A stretch of 64,000 nt of DNA from CAVUWL01 sp963787415. GTDB taxonomy: Bacteria; Actinomycetota; Thermoleophilia; Solirubrobacterales; 70-9. The stretch lies in the NCBI GenBank assembly GCA_963787415.1, contig CAWBCO010000006.1, positions 300,860 through 364,859 of the forward strand. Direction: 5' to 3'. The translations under genes and the position numbers were made by a program. Positions 23,535 to 32,693 of this stretch are shown piece after piece (the first letter of the stretch is position 1; every line of letters starts with the position of its first letter). The notes beneath the pieces were generated by a model. The model was not told the DNA's origin, searched no databases, and worked only from the letters and a program-made list of their open reading frames with translations.

Positions 23535-25145
23535 TCAGCAATCGCTCGGTTCTCCCGCCAGAGCAGCCAAGGCGCTGCCCAAGGAGAACTCGGCCGAGAC
23601 CCGCAAGATGCCGGTGTGGTCGGCTCGAACCTGGGTCCAGCCGCCGCGACGCTGCACGCAGCCGGCGCCGCGTGAAATCGACCAGTACGGAGTGAAATTG
23701 ACTCGGACCAGAAATTCTCCGGGGCGGGTCACGTCGAGGCCAAAGCTTTGACGTCCGATCCACAGCGTGTGACCCCGGCTCGACCCAAGCGAAGCGACCA
23801 TCGGATCGGGATCGCGAACCGCATAGATGTGCCAGCTGGCTGAGTGCCAGCGCGGCGTCAGATAGGGGGGGTTGTTGAGAATCAGCCTCCGCTCTTGCAC
23901 CGAGGAGTAGTCAAGCGGCGCGTTGGGCAGCGCCACATAGGAGACCGCGTTGTGGCGCAACCACTCGCTGTAGGAGCGGTTGGTGAGCCTCCCTTCTTCA
24001 TAGAAAATGTTGTCTCGCGTAACGTCGAGTTGACGCAACCATCCGCGCGCCAAGTCAAACGCAGGCGCCATGTATGCCGACTCCCAATGATCAGCGGTTG
24101 GAGGCACCTCTATCCGCATCCCCTGGGTGGCATGCTCACGCAACCACCTGGCCGCTGGTCGAAAGAAGGTCGCTGTGGTCGACGGATCATCGACACTACG
24201 AAGGATCTGGCTGACGCTCGCTGTCACCTGCCAGTAAAGACCACCGGCCAGCACCAAGGCGACGATCAGCAGCGACACCGGGGGGCGGCGGGCGAGAACC
24301 ACCGCGGCGAGCACCGGGCCGCCGAAGAGGGCTCCCAGTCGGACCGCGTTACCCCCGATCGGGTTCGGGAAGAGCCAGAGCAAGGTCGAGGCGAGCAGGT
24401 AGCCGAACAGCACCCAGCGCAACTGGCGCTCCTCGCGGGCCAGACCCCGGGTCACGTATAGGGCCGCACCGCACCAGAGGGGAATCGCCAGGTAGGAGGA
24501 AAACGAGAAGGGGAACCGACCCGATTCGGAGAAGGCGAGGTTGGGAAGGATGATCAAACACAGGGCTAGCCCCGCCAGCCAAAGCGCGAGTGGGTTGAGT
24601 TTGCGCGGCCTCCCCCAAGATCCCGCGAGCAGCACTCCCGCCAAAAACACCGCCGCAACCGGGCTCGAGAGGGCGCAAACGACGGCGCCAAGAAGTGCCG
24701 ACTTCGAGCGGCCGACCTGCAAGAAGCGCAGCGTCGCCAACCCAAACGCCACTCCCAGGGCGAAGGTGAGCTGACCCTCGGCGAGCAGCGTCACCACCCC
24801 CGCCGCAAACCAGAGCGTCGCCCAGCGCGCCGCCACCCCCCAGCGATCACGGACGAGGCGATCGAAGAAGTAGGAGGAGGCGATGACCGCAACCAGTCCC
24901 ACCGCTTGGGGGCCGAGCACCGAGGCCAGCGGTGGAAAGATGACGCTGTAGGTCAGGGTGTAGTGGCCCGCGTACCAACTTCCATTCCAGATCGCCAGTC
25001 CGGCGCGCTCAAACAGCTCTGTGCGAAAAACCTGCGCGGCGAGGTCTCCAACCTTGGGGTTCCAGGCAACCATCACCGCGGCCAGCACGGAGCTGAGCGC
25101 CACGGCTGGAAGCCATTCGGGTCGAAGAGCCTTGGACTGGGCCAT
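23535..25145 (-). CDS. Polytopic membrane protein, possible glycosyltransferase (GT-C-like)
   Basis: Start chosen at MAQSKALRPEWLPAV; a further 27 upstream codons add an unlikely leader. About ten hydrophobic helices occupy residues 10-330, with DRLVRDRWG and basic loops between them. They are followed by a soluble C-terminal domain of about 190 residues (DDPSTTATFFRPAARWLREH, RIEVPPTADHWESAYMAPAF). Helical bundle plus extracytoplasmic domain is the plan of GT-C type membrane glycosyltransferases, but no clear DD or DE motif is visible, so function is inferred weakly. It is convergent with the E2 gene and divergent from lipB. Confidence 0.7.
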   Translation of the reverse strand: MAQSKALRPEWLPAVALSSVLAAVMVAWNPKVGDLAAQVFRTELFERAGLAIWNGSWYAGHYTLTYSVIFPPLASVLGPQAVGLVAVIASSYFFDRLVRDRWGVAARWATLWFAAGVVTLLAEGQLTFALGVAFGLATLRFLQVGRSKSALLGAVVCALSSPVAAVFLAGVLLAGSWGRPRKLNPLALWLAGLALCLIILPNLAFSESGRFPFSFSSYLAIPLWCGAALYVTRGLAREERQLRWVLFGYLLASTLLWLFPNPIGGNAVRLGALFGGPVLAAVVLARRPPVSLLIVALVLAGGLYWQVTASVSQILRSVDDPSTTATFFRPAARWLREHATQGMRIEVPPTADHWESAYMAPAFDLARGWLRQLDVTRDNIFYEEGRLTNRSYSEWLRHNAVSYVALPNAPLDYSSVQERRLILNNPPYLTPRWHSASWHIYAVRDPDPMVASLGSSRGHTLWIGRQSFGLDVTRPGEFLVRVNFTPYWSISRGAGCVQRRGGWTQVRADHTGILRVSAEFSLGSALAALAGEPSDC

Positions 25146-25191
25146 CAGCAGGAAAGGGAGGATACGTGGACGGCATGCAACGATTTCAGCA

Positions 25192-25926
25192 ATGCCCCCA
25201 GAACTCCTCGTCATCCGCTGTGGCACGGTTCCCTACGAGGAGGCCCGTGCGACCCAGCGCCGTCTCGAGGCGGCCCGCCAAGCCGGCACGGTTCCGGATC
25301 TGTTGCTCCTGCTTGAGCACCCCCCCGTCTATACGCGCGGCCGCCGCTCAACCGCAGCAGAGCTACCGATGGGAATCGAGTGGTATCGGCTGCAGGGAAT
25401 TGAGGTGTGTGAGACCGACCGTGGAGGTCGCGTCACCTACCACGGACCTGGACAGATAGTCGCCTATCCGATCCTCTCGCTTGGGCCCTACGGTGATGAC
25501 GTGCATGACTATGTACGCAGGATGGAGCGGGTGGCGATCGCCTCCCTGGCCGATCATGGCGTACGTGCAAAGACGATTGAGGGCCTGACCGGCGTCTGGA
25601 CCGAGGGTGAGCCGCCGCCCGGAAAAACAGTGGCGGGTGCGGCGGCGCGCAAGATCGCCTCAATCGGGGTCCATGTCAGTCGCGGCGTGACCACCCACGG
25701 CTTCGCGATCAACGTCAACAATGACCTGCAGCCCTTCGAATGGATCGTTCCCTGCGGAATCGAGGGCTGCCGGGTGACCTCGCTGAGTCGTGAGCTGGGC
25801 GCCGAGCAGGACCTGGCTGCGGTAGCCACCGCCGTTGTCGCGTGCTTCGGTGAGATTTTTGGACGCAGTCCGGTCGACACCGATCCCACCGAGCTCGGTT
25901 TGAGCCCCGGCAGGCTGAGCGAATGA
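25192..25926 (+). CDS. lipB: Octanoyltransferase LipB
   Basis: LipB moves octanoate from acyl carrier protein to the lipoyl domains of E2-type proteins. Family segments: RLEAARQAGTVPDLLLLLEH, PPVYTRGRR, CETDRGGRVTYHGPGQIVAY, the catalytic lysine region ARKIASIGVHVSRGVTTHGF and the catalytic cysteine in IVPCGIEGCRVTSL. The length of 244 residues is normal. It is followed at 64 bp by lipA, and the pair supplies lipoate to the E2 encoded just upstream. Confidence 0.93.
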   Translation: MPPELLVIRCGTVPYEEARATQRRLEAARQAGTVPDLLLLLEHPPVYTRGRRSTAAELPMGIEWYRLQGIEVCETDRGGRVTYHGPGQIVAYPILSLGPYGDDVHDYVRRMERVAIASLADHGVRAKTIEGLTGVWTEGEPPPGKTVAGAAARKIASIGVHVSRGVTTHGFAINVNNDLQPFEWIVPCGIEGCRVTSLSRELGAEQDLAAVATAVVACFGEIFGRSPVDTDPTELGLSPGRLSE

Positions 25927-25990
25927 GGTCTTCGCGAACCGGAAGCGGCCTCTGCCGTTGTGCGAAGCTCCGAAGGTGCCAAACACCGCG

Positions 25991-26950
25991 ATGACAGAGG
26001 GGTCTGGGCGCATCCACGTGACCCGCTCCCGCGCCAAACCAGGCGGGAGTACGACGGGTGGGGATGCGGCCCCTGTCCGGCGTGCACGCAAGCCGAGCTG
26101 GCTCAAGGTCCCCGCCCCCGGTGGTCCGACCTACCGCCACCTGAAATCGATGATCGACGGCGAGAACCTGCACACAGTATGTGAGGAGGCCAACTGCCCA
26201 AACGTCGGTGAGTGCTGGGAGCGGGGCACCGCGACCTTCATGATCCTCGGCGATGTCTGCACCCGTCGCTGCGGCTTTTGCAACGTGAAGACTGGCGTGC
26301 CGAGCTGGAATGACCCGCTGGAGCCGCTGCGGGTGGCAAACCAGGTGAAGAAGATGGGTGTGCGCCACGCGGTCGTCACCTCCGTCGATCGAGATGACCT
26401 GCCCGATTATGGAGCGAGCGCTTTCGTCGCCGTCGTTCGCTCGATCCGGATGATTGTTCCTGGCTGCAAGGTCGAGATCCTGACCCCCGACTTCCGCGGC
26501 CAGGAGATGCCGCTAGCACGCGTAATCCACGCCCGTCCAGACGTCTTCAATCACAACGTGGAGACGGTGCCGCGCCTTTACCCGCAGGCCCGTCGCGGCT
26601 CCCAATTCCTCCGTTCGGCGCGGGTTCTAAGGCTGGCGAAGGAAATGGGCGGGGAGGACATAGTTACCAAGTCGGGCCTGATGGTTGGCTTGGGAGAGTC
26701 CTTTGAGGAGATGGTCGAGGCCTTTGGCATCCTTCGCGAACATCGCGTTCAGGTGCTAACGGTCGGCCAATACCTGCGGCCCACCGAGAACCACCTGCCG
26801 ATCGAGCGCTACTGGCACCCCGATGAGTTCCTCGCCCTCGAACAAGCCGCGTACGCCCTTGGCTTTGAGTCGGTGGCTGCCGGTCCCCTGGTGCGCAGCA
26901 GCTATCACGCCGATCAAAACCTTCCCGAGCGTTCGCTCTCAATCGGCTAG
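25991..26950 (+). CDS. lipA: Lipoyl synthase LipA
   Basis: A radical-SAM enzyme that inserts two sulfurs into octanoyl-E2. The auxiliary cluster cysteines are in CEEANCPNVGECW, the radical-SAM cluster in CTRRCGFCNVKTG, and the C-terminal RSSYHAD provides the conserved serine. Other segments: HAVVTSVDRDDLPDYGA, DVFNHNVETVPRLYPQARRG, TKSGLMVGLGE and VGQYLRPTENHLPIERYWHP. The start at ATG 25991 leaves a 40-residue basic leader before the first conserved part. Confidence 0.95.
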   Translation: MTEGSGRIHVTRSRAKPGGSTTGGDAAPVRRARKPSWLKVPAPGGPTYRHLKSMIDGENLHTVCEEANCPNVGECWERGTATFMILGDVCTRRCGFCNVKTGVPSWNDPLEPLRVANQVKKMGVRHAVVTSVDRDDLPDYGASAFVAVVRSIRMIVPGCKVEILTPDFRGQEMPLARVIHARPDVFNHNVETVPRLYPQARRGSQFLRSARVLRLAKEMGGEDIVTKSGLMVGLGESFEEMVEAFGILREHRVQVLTVGQYLRPTENHLPIERYWHPDEFLALEQAAYALGFESVAAGPLVRSSYHADQNLPERSLSIG

Positions 26951-27146
26951 CTTGGCTGATCGGACTGGCCCTGATCGGTGGGCTACTACTGATTCGGGCG
27001 GGCTTGAGGCTGGCGCAGGCGAGGGCAGGGCAACGCTACGGCATCCCCAAGCGGCGGCGTAGGAGACCGGGCTCTGGGATCGGTGCGAGCTGGCGGGGAT
27101 CACCAACGAAGGGCACACCTGGGCTAAGCGCGCCCCGCTGACCGAG

Positions 27147-27974
27147 CTAGGACAGACGCAGCGCCAAGCCGGCGATTGCCAGCAGCGGCACCGCCATCGA
27201 CAGGCCCCGCAGCGCTCCATCAAGCGGCGCCGCGAGATTGGCCCTGTCGAGTTGGCGAACCGTCCCATCGGTGAGGTACTGCTCGCCCTCGATCGCCGTC
27301 GTCCGGCGTCGCAGCTCCCTGACGGGCGTCGAGAGCCGGCGCTGGACGACGGTGAGGAAAAAGCAGGCAAGGACGGCGGCGCTGGCCGCGATCGCCCCTC
27401 CCACAGAGTGCAGGCCGAGAGTGTTCACCCACCAGCCAGTAAATGCGGAAAATCCGCCCCAGGAGGCCGCTAGCCAGAAATCGGTGTGGAATCGAGCGCC
27501 GAACAGTTCCAGGTTGTAAGCGGGGGCGATGAAGCCGCCGGCAATCACCAGGGGCGCAAGGGTCGGAGAGACGAAGACCGTGCCCGCAACGCCGATCGCC
27601 AGCGCAGCGCCCAGACCCCCGACGGCCAGTACGAGAAGCGTACGCCGAGAAAGCTGCGTGCCCAGCGGCCGACCGTGAAGCTCGTCCAGGGAGTGAGCGC
27701 CGATCCCGACGGCGAGGAAGAAGGCGGCGATTGCCGCCGCCAAGCGACCGGCATAGATATGGGGCGCCGCGGCGGCGCCAATCGCCACGTTACTGATGTT
27801 CCAAAGCGTGTAGGGCGGATGCAGCACGGTCACCAGGTCCCGCCAGCCGCCGGGGCGCAAAGCGTAGAAGGCTGGGCGAAGCCCGGTCTCAGCCGCCAAC
27901 GGTGCCCCAGATGATGCGCTCAACTCGTTGGATCCCCAATCTGAGCGCAATTCGCTCAACCCGCACCGTCTCAA
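27147..27974 (-). CDS. UbiA-like polytopic membrane protein
   Basis: About 250-275 residues with seven or eight hydrophobic segments. The conserved-looking opening is LVTVLHPPYTLWNISNVAIG followed by FFLAVGIGAHSLDELHGRPL, resembling UbiA prenyltransferase-like proteins (Asn and Asp in loop positions). The full DxxxD motif pair is not obvious, so enzymatic activity is uncertain. The start is unclear: the 27974 start gives a 40-residue non-membrane leader, and a TTG near 27899 is an alternative. It is convergent with lipA. Confidence 0.55.
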   Translation of the reverse strand: MRRCGLSELRSDWGSNELSASSGAPLAAETGLRPAFYALRPGGWRDLVTVLHPPYTLWNISNVAIGAAAAPHIYAGRLAAAIAAFFLAVGIGAHSLDELHGRPLGTQLSRRTLLVLAVGGLGAALAIGVAGTVFVSPTLAPLVIAGGFIAPAYNLELFGARFHTDFWLAASWGGFSAFTGWWVNTLGLHSVGGAIAASAAVLACFFLTVVQRRLSTPVRELRRRTTAIEGEQYLTDGTVRQLDRANLAAPLDGALRGLSMAVPLLAIAGLALRLS

Positions 27975-28572
27975 ACGACTCGCGCTGGGAGCAGTTGGCC
28001 ACCATTTCCGGGAGCGTCGCAGGTCGGGCGCAGACCACGGCTTCTTTGGAGTGGCAGGGAGCGATGTCTAAGTCGTTCATCGGCTCAGCTTCGCTCACCT
28101 GAACACATTCCGCAGAGCGGTTCAGCGCGGCGGGCCCGCCGATCCGGGCTCACGTGCCTGGGTCGTTTGCTGACGGCCTGGCGGCCTTGCGTGGCTCCAA
28201 GGTGCGGTGATTGCCGCTCACCGCGGTCCACACCCCCGTCGACCGCGGTGTCAGGTCCTTGATTTGACGCCATGGTTGACATCCCAGCGTGGCGCCCACG
28301 CTTTGATCGCTTTTCGCATTGGCTGCGTCATGGTCCCATTTTTCGGTCTTAAGTTGCCGATCGCTGTCAGTGGGCGAACTGCCCGGCGCGCAAACCAGGT
28401 TCTTGTTGTTGACCAAGCCCTTCGGGTCGGCTGGCCACAAACCGAGGAGCCAAAATAGGACGCGGGCTTCGAGAACTCGAGGGAGACGTCCGCCGAGCGG
28501 GCTGAGGTCGACCTCTGAATCGGCGAAGCGGCAGACGCCCCGTAAGCGGAGAGGTCTAGCTTCAAGCTCTTT
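27975..28572. other. Intergenic, about 600 bp, no gene supported
   Basis: Frames exist on both strands but have the Arg/Pro/Ser-rich composition of non-coding GC-rich DNA. A 69-residue minus-strand frame (27889-28098) and a 168-residue frame (28150-28656) were considered and not accepted. The region may hold the promoters of the flanking membrane protein genes. Confidence 0.35.
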
Positions 28573-29174
28573 GTGACTCCCCGAACCATTTCTAACGCTG
28601 GTCGTGGACGCGGGCAACCGGGTGGTACTCGTAAGCTGGCGCATTTGCTGGGCCACTACGAAATGTTCTTCGCTGCGAGTGCGGGCGCATCTGCTGCCAT
28701 CCTCGGCCTTTTAGTCGTCGCCGTGTCGGTCGTCAACGCCGACGATGAGGACGCCAAGACTCGGGAGAGGCGGACCGTTCTGGCCGGAAGCGCGTTTCTT
28801 GCTTTGGTCGACGCCTTCTTCGTTTCGATTGTCGCGTTGACCGGAGGCGCCACGGTCTTCGCGACATCCAACCTCGTGATGGCGATGGTCGGCTTGCTGG
28901 CCACCAGCCGCTTGATCAGGCGAGCAAATCGGGCCGGGAACTTCTCCCGCGGCTTTCCACTCGCAGGCTGAACATCGCCTTTGCAGTCATTTCAGTCGGG
29001 TGCTATTCCATCCAACTCGGCCTTGCCGTTGCGCTGCTGGCCGACCCTCAAAGCTCAGCATTGCGGCGGGCTTTGGTGTTGGTCATTGTGGGGTTGTTCG
29101 GAAGTGCATTGGGACGCGCATGGGAGGTCACCGGGATACCACGGCGGCGCTTGCCTGAATCCACCGATCGGTAG
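28573..29174 (+). pseudogene. Membrane protein gene with internal frameshift
   Basis: The first frame encodes three hydrophobic helices (FFAASAGASAAILGLLVVAV, RTVLAGSAFLALVDAFFVSI, TSNLVMAMVGLLATSRLI) and stops after GFPLAG at 28971. From about 28945 the minus-one frame continues the same protein as STRRLNIAFAVISVGCYSIQ and RALVLVIVGLFGSALGRAWE, ending at a TAG at 29172-29174. Together they form a five- to six-span protein of about 200 residues resembling actinobacterial proteins of the type FYxxxGxAxAALxGLLFVAVS. The shift could be real or a sequence error. The start is uncertain. Confidence 0.6.
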
Positions 29175-29314
29175 CGATGGCAAAGGCGGGATCGCGAGAA
29201 AATGAGCTGCGCCACCGGCCAACGGGATCGTCCTGCGAACGCACGACTCGCTCCGCGACCAGCAGAGCAGGATGGGACTCGCCGCACTCAGCGCCGGCCC
29301 CGAACGGATGTAGC

Positions 29315-29336
29315 GTTATGCCGACGTCGGCATAAC
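29315..29336. repeat. 22-bp perfect palindrome next to RIT element
   Basis: Two arms GTTATGCCGAC and GTCGGCATAAC meet with no spacer. The half-site TTATGCCGAC recurs at 29343 and 29359 inside the left inverted repeat. The same palindrome, in the same TAGCG context, ends the window at 63977-63998. Confidence 0.85.
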
Positions 29337-29342
29337 CGCTAT

Positions 29343-29427
29343 TTATGCCGACCTCCGCGTTATGCCGACCTGCTGCCGGAACGCCGCTCTGCAGGCGGGG
29401 ATCGCCCCGATGAGATCGGCATAATCA
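29343..29427 (+). repeat. RIT left inverted repeat, 85 bp
   Basis: Perfect inverted copy of 32609-32693. It contains TTATGCCGACC twice near the outer end (29343 and 29359) and the inverted half-site TCGGCATAA at the inner end, which suggests several recombinase binding sites per terminus. Confidence 0.9.
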
Positions 29428-29452
29428 CGGTGGCCTGAAGAACGCAGGGAAG

Positions 29453-29480
29453 CTCCTCCTCCCACCAACAAGAGGAGGAG
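29453..29480 (+). promoter_or_regulatory. Hairpin covering the ribosome-binding site of first RIT gene
   Basis: CTCCTCCTC (29453-29461) and GAGGAGGAG (29472-29480) form a perfect 9-bp stem with a 10-base loop. The right arm is the Shine-Dalgarno sequence of the gene starting at 29485, so the mRNA can hide its own ribosome-binding site. Confidence 0.65.
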
Positions 29481-29484
29481 TTAG

Positions 29485-30705
29485 ATGTCCATCGTCGATC
29501 CATCGCGGGTCCGGGTGACCGGACCGCTCACGCCGTTTAAGGTCAGCTTCGTCGCTGAGCTTCAGCGACAGGGCTACACATCGAATTCCGCCAGCTATCA
29601 GGTGCAGTTGATGGCCCACCTGAGCCGCTGGCTGGCGGGTGAGGGCCTCGATGCGCTCGGCCTCTCGCCGGCCGTGGCGCAGCGGTTCTTGGAGGCGCGG
29701 GGGGCCGCCGGCTACACGACCTATCACTCGAACACGGCGCTGGTGCCGTTGCTCACCCACCTCCGAGAGCTGGGCGCCGTGCCCCCACCGGCGCCTTCCC
29801 CAGTGCCGAAGGGCCCGGTGGAGGAGCTCCTGCGCCGCTACCGGCGCTACCTCACCGTCGAGCGAGGCCTCGCAGATCAGAGCGTTTGTCGCTACGCGGA
29901 CGCGGTTCGGCCGTTTCTTGAAGGCAGGGTCTCGCCGAAGGGGCTGGAAGTCGGGCAGCTGAGCACCGCCGATGTCAGCGCGTTCGTGGTTTCCCGCTGC
30001 CCCCATCAGCCTTATGGCAGCGCCAATATGACAGTGACCGCGCTGCGCTCGCTGCTCGGCTTCCTGCACCTCGAGGGCACAATCGCGCGACCGCTTGCTC
30101 AGGCGGTGCCCACGGCTGCAAGATGGCAAGGGCAGAGCCTGCCGAGGGGCCTTGAGCCCGACGAGGTTGACAAGCTCCTCGCCTCCTGCGACCAGACCAC
30201 GGTGACCGGCCGGCGCGACTTCGCGATCCTCACCGTGCTGAGCAGGCTCGGTTTGCGGGCGGGGGAGGTCGCGGGCCTTTCGCTTGAGGACATCGAGTGG
30301 CGAGCAGGAGAGATCGTCGTGCGCGGCAAGGAAAAGCGCGAGGAACGGATGCCATTGCCCGCTGACGTCGGCGAGGCGGTTGCCTCCTACCTGCGTCAGG
30401 GCCGACCCCCCGGCGCGCAGGGCCGCGCCGTCTTCGTGCGGGTCCTGGCCCCGCACCGGGCGCTCAGCCGCGCCCGCGTCGGCGGAATCGTCGCCGCCGC
30501 CGGGCGGCGGGCCGGGGTCGGGCGGGTCGGTGCCCACCGCCTCCGCCACACCGCTGCGACCGAGGCGCTGCGCGGCGGCGCTTCGCTACCGGAGGTCGGC
30601 CAGCTGCTGCGCCACCACCGGATCGCAACCACCGCGATCTACGCCAAGGTCGACCGTGAGGCGCTGCGACGAATCGCCCGCCCCTGGCCGGGAGGCGCCC
30701 GATGA
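29485..30705 (+). CDS. RIT tyrosine recombinase 1
   Basis: A 406-residue tyrosine recombinase. The N-terminal two SAM-like regions (residues 1-190) should bind the DNA core sites. The catalytic domain has the first arginine in SRLGLRAGEVAGLS, the lysine strand VRGKEKREERMPLP, the box II HRLRHTAATEAL and the nucleophile tyrosine in HHRIATTAIYAKVD. Its stop overlaps the next start as ATGA. It acts with the two following recombinases, which is typical of RIT elements. Translation may be limited by the hairpin over its ribosome-binding site. Confidence 0.92.
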   Translation: MSIVDPSRVRVTGPLTPFKVSFVAELQRQGYTSNSASYQVQLMAHLSRWLAGEGLDALGLSPAVAQRFLEARGAAGYTTYHSNTALVPLLTHLRELGAVPPPAPSPVPKGPVEELLRRYRRYLTVERGLADQSVCRYADAVRPFLEGRVSPKGLEVGQLSTADVSAFVVSRCPHQPYGSANMTVTALRSLLGFLHLEGTIARPLAQAVPTAARWQGQSLPRGLEPDEVDKLLASCDQTTVTGRRDFAILTVLSRLGLRAGEVAGLSLEDIEWRAGEIVVRGKEKREERMPLPADVGEAVASYLRQGRPPGAQGRAVFVRVLAPHRALSRARVGGIVAAAGRRAGVGRVGAHRLRHTAATEALRGGASLPEVGQLLRHHRIATTAIYAKVDREALRRIARPWPGGAR

Positions 30706-31625
30706 GCCGGCTTCGCCCCGCGCTCGCCGACTACCTGGCGCTGCGCCGCTCCCTCGGCTACAAGCTGGTTGAGACTGAGCGACGCCTCGGTAAGTTCATC
30801 ACCTATCTCGAAGAGCGCGGCGAGCAGACGATCACGGTCGAGCACGCCGTGGCCTGGGCGATACTGCCGGGCCGGACCGCGCACTTGCACTGCATGCGGC
30901 TCGCCACCGTCCGCGGCTTCGCCGCCTACTTGCAGACGCTCGACCCCGCCTGCGAGGTTCCCGGGGAGGAGCTAGCGCGCGTTCGGAGCCCCCGCGCCAC
31001 CCCCTACATCTACTCCGGGGAGGAACTCGTCGCCCTGCTGCAGGCCACGACGACGCTGAGCACGCCGCACCGGTCGGCGACCTACCGGACCCTGATCGGC
31101 CTACTGGCGGTGACCGGGATGCGGATCGGCGAGGCGATCTCCCTGAACCGCCAAGACATCGACTCCCGGGCGAACCTGATTGTCGTCTACAACACCAAGT
31201 TCGGCAAGTCGAGGGAGCTGGCGTTGCACCGAAGCACGGTCGATGCCCTGCGCCGTTATTTGCGACGCACGGACCGGCCGCGCTCAACGGCGGGCACCAA
31301 CGCGGTGTTCGTCTCTGCCCGCGGCGCCCGACTGCCTGACGGGACCGCGCGGAGGACGTTCGCCGGGCTCCTGCGCCACATCGGTATCGAGCCGCGCTCG
31401 GCTTCTTGTCGGCCGCGCTTGCACGACCTCCGCCACACCTTCGCGGTGCGCACGCTGCTTGACGCCTATCGCGAAGACGGCGAGGTTGAGGGGCGCCTGG
31501 CGGCGCTTTCCACCTACCTCGGGCACAGCGAGCCCGCCAACACCTACTGGTATCTCTCGGCCGCCCCGGAGTTGATGGAGTTGGCCGCCGAGCGCCTGGA
31601 GCGCCATCTTGGTGATCGCTCATGA
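30702..31625 (+). CDS. RIT tyrosine recombinase 2
   Basis: 307 residues. Catalytic landmarks: arginine in VTGMRIGEAISLN, lysine strand VVYNTKFGKSRELAL, box II in LHDLRHTFAVRTLL, and tyrosine in LGHSEPANTYWYLSA. The N-terminal part (DYLALRRSLGYKLVETERRL) is the core-binding domain. Both ends overlap the neighbouring recombinase genes by four bases (ATGA), so the three are made in a fixed ratio from one mRNA. Confidence 0.92.
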   Translation: MSRLRPALADYLALRRSLGYKLVETERRLGKFITYLEERGEQTITVEHAVAWAILPGRTAHLHCMRLATVRGFAAYLQTLDPACEVPGEELARVRSPRATPYIYSGEELVALLQATTTLSTPHRSATYRTLIGLLAVTGMRIGEAISLNRQDIDSRANLIVVYNTKFGKSRELALHRSTVDALRRYLRRTDRPRSTAGTNAVFVSARGARLPDGTARRTFAGLLRHIGIEPRSASCRPRLHDLRHTFAVRTLLDAYREDGEVEGRLAALSTYLGHSEPANTYWYLSAAPELMELAAERLERHLGDRS

Positions 31626-32611
31626 GCGCCCTCGCCCCGACGCTTGAGGTGTTCTTCACCGAGCGCCTGATCCGCCAGCGCCAGGTCAGCCCCAACACCG
31701 TTGCGGCCTACCGTGACACGATGCGGCTGTTGCTCAGCTTCGCCGCTGAGCGGCTTGGAAAGCAACCGTCCCAATTGGAAGTCGACGACCTCGGCGCCCC
31801 GCTCATTGGGGCCTTCCTCGACCACCTCGAGCGCGAGCGGGGCAACGGCGTGCGCACCCGCAACGCCCGTCTGGCAGCGATTCGATCCCTTTTTCGCTAC
31901 GCGGCGCTGCGCCACCCCGAGCACGCCGCCGTGATCGAACGCGTGTTGGCGATCCCGCCGAAGCGTTTCGAGCGAAACCTCGTCACCTTCCTCAGCGAGG
32001 AGGAGGTCGCGGCGCTGCTCGCCGCCCCAGACCCAGCGACCTGGACGGGCCGGCGCGACCGCGCAATGTTGATGCTCGCCGCCCAGACGGGGCTGAGGGC
32101 ATCGGAGTTGACGGGGCTCAGGTGCGCTGACGTTCACCTCGGCAGAGGTCCGCATGTCGACTGCCTGGGCAAGGGGAGAAAGCAGCGGATCACGCCGCTG
32201 ACCTCCGCGACCGTGGCCGTCCTGCGCGTCTGGCTCGCCGAGCGCGGCGCCCAGGCAAAGGATCCGCTGTTCCCGACCCGCACCGGGGGGAGGCTCAGCC
32301 GTGACGGGTTGGAGCACCGGCTTGCCAAGCACACGGTGAGTGCCGCTCTAGCTTGCCCGTCGCTGGCAGAGAAGAGGGTGACGGCGCACGTGCTGCGCCA
32401 CACCACCGCGATGCGGCTGCTGCAGGCCGGCGTCGACACCTCGGTGATCGCGCTCTGGCTCGGCCACGAGCAGGTCGAGACGACGCAGATCTATCTGCAC
32501 GCGGACCTTGCGATCAAGGAACGGGCGCTCGCCAGGACCACACCAGCGGGCGCCAAGCCAGGTCGCTACCGGCCCCCGGACACCGTCCTCGCTTTCCTGG
32601 CTGCGCTTTGA
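31622..32611 (+). CDS. RIT tyrosine recombinase 3
   Basis: 329 residues, XerC/D-like. Catalytic landmarks: AAQTGLRASELTGLR, the lysine in DCLGKGRKQRITPL, box II in HVLRHTTAMRLLQAG, and tyrosine in LGHEQVETTQIYLHADL. The core-binding N-terminus runs FFTERLIRQRQVSPNTVAAY. The stop codon lies in the first bases of the right inverted repeat. Confidence 0.92.
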   Translation: MSALAPTLEVFFTERLIRQRQVSPNTVAAYRDTMRLLLSFAAERLGKQPSQLEVDDLGAPLIGAFLDHLERERGNGVRTRNARLAAIRSLFRYAALRHPEHAAVIERVLAIPPKRFERNLVTFLSEEEVAALLAAPDPATWTGRRDRAMLMLAAQTGLRASELTGLRCADVHLGRGPHVDCLGKGRKQRITPLTSATVAVLRVWLAERGAQAKDPLFPTRTGGRLSRDGLEHRLAKHTVSAALACPSLAEKRVTAHVLRHTTAMRLLQAGVDTSVIALWLGHEQVETTQIYLHADLAIKERALARTTPAGAKPGRYRPPDTVLAFLAAL

Positions 32612-32693
32612 TTATGCCGATCTCATCGGGGCGATCCCCGCCTGCAGAGCGGCGTTCCGGCAGCAGGTCGGCATAACGCGGAGGTCGGCATAA
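32609..32693 (-). repeat. RIT right inverted repeat, 85 bp
   Basis: Perfect inverted copy of the left repeat at 29343-29427. It ends about 60 bp before the 3' end of the malate synthase gene. Confidence 0.9.

Noticed and set aside
26951..27100. Short plus-strand frame after lipA with a hydrophobic stretch (LAWLIGLALIGGLLLIRAGL)
   Set aside because: It looks like a small membrane protein but no ATG, GTG or TTG start is available in the right place.
28150..28656. 168-codon minus-strand frame
   Set aside because: Composition is unlike a protein, no start signal, and it overlaps the start of the membrane protein pseudogene.
29425..30549. 374-codon minus-strand frame inside the RIT element
   Set aside because: Antisense shadow of the first tyrosine recombinase.
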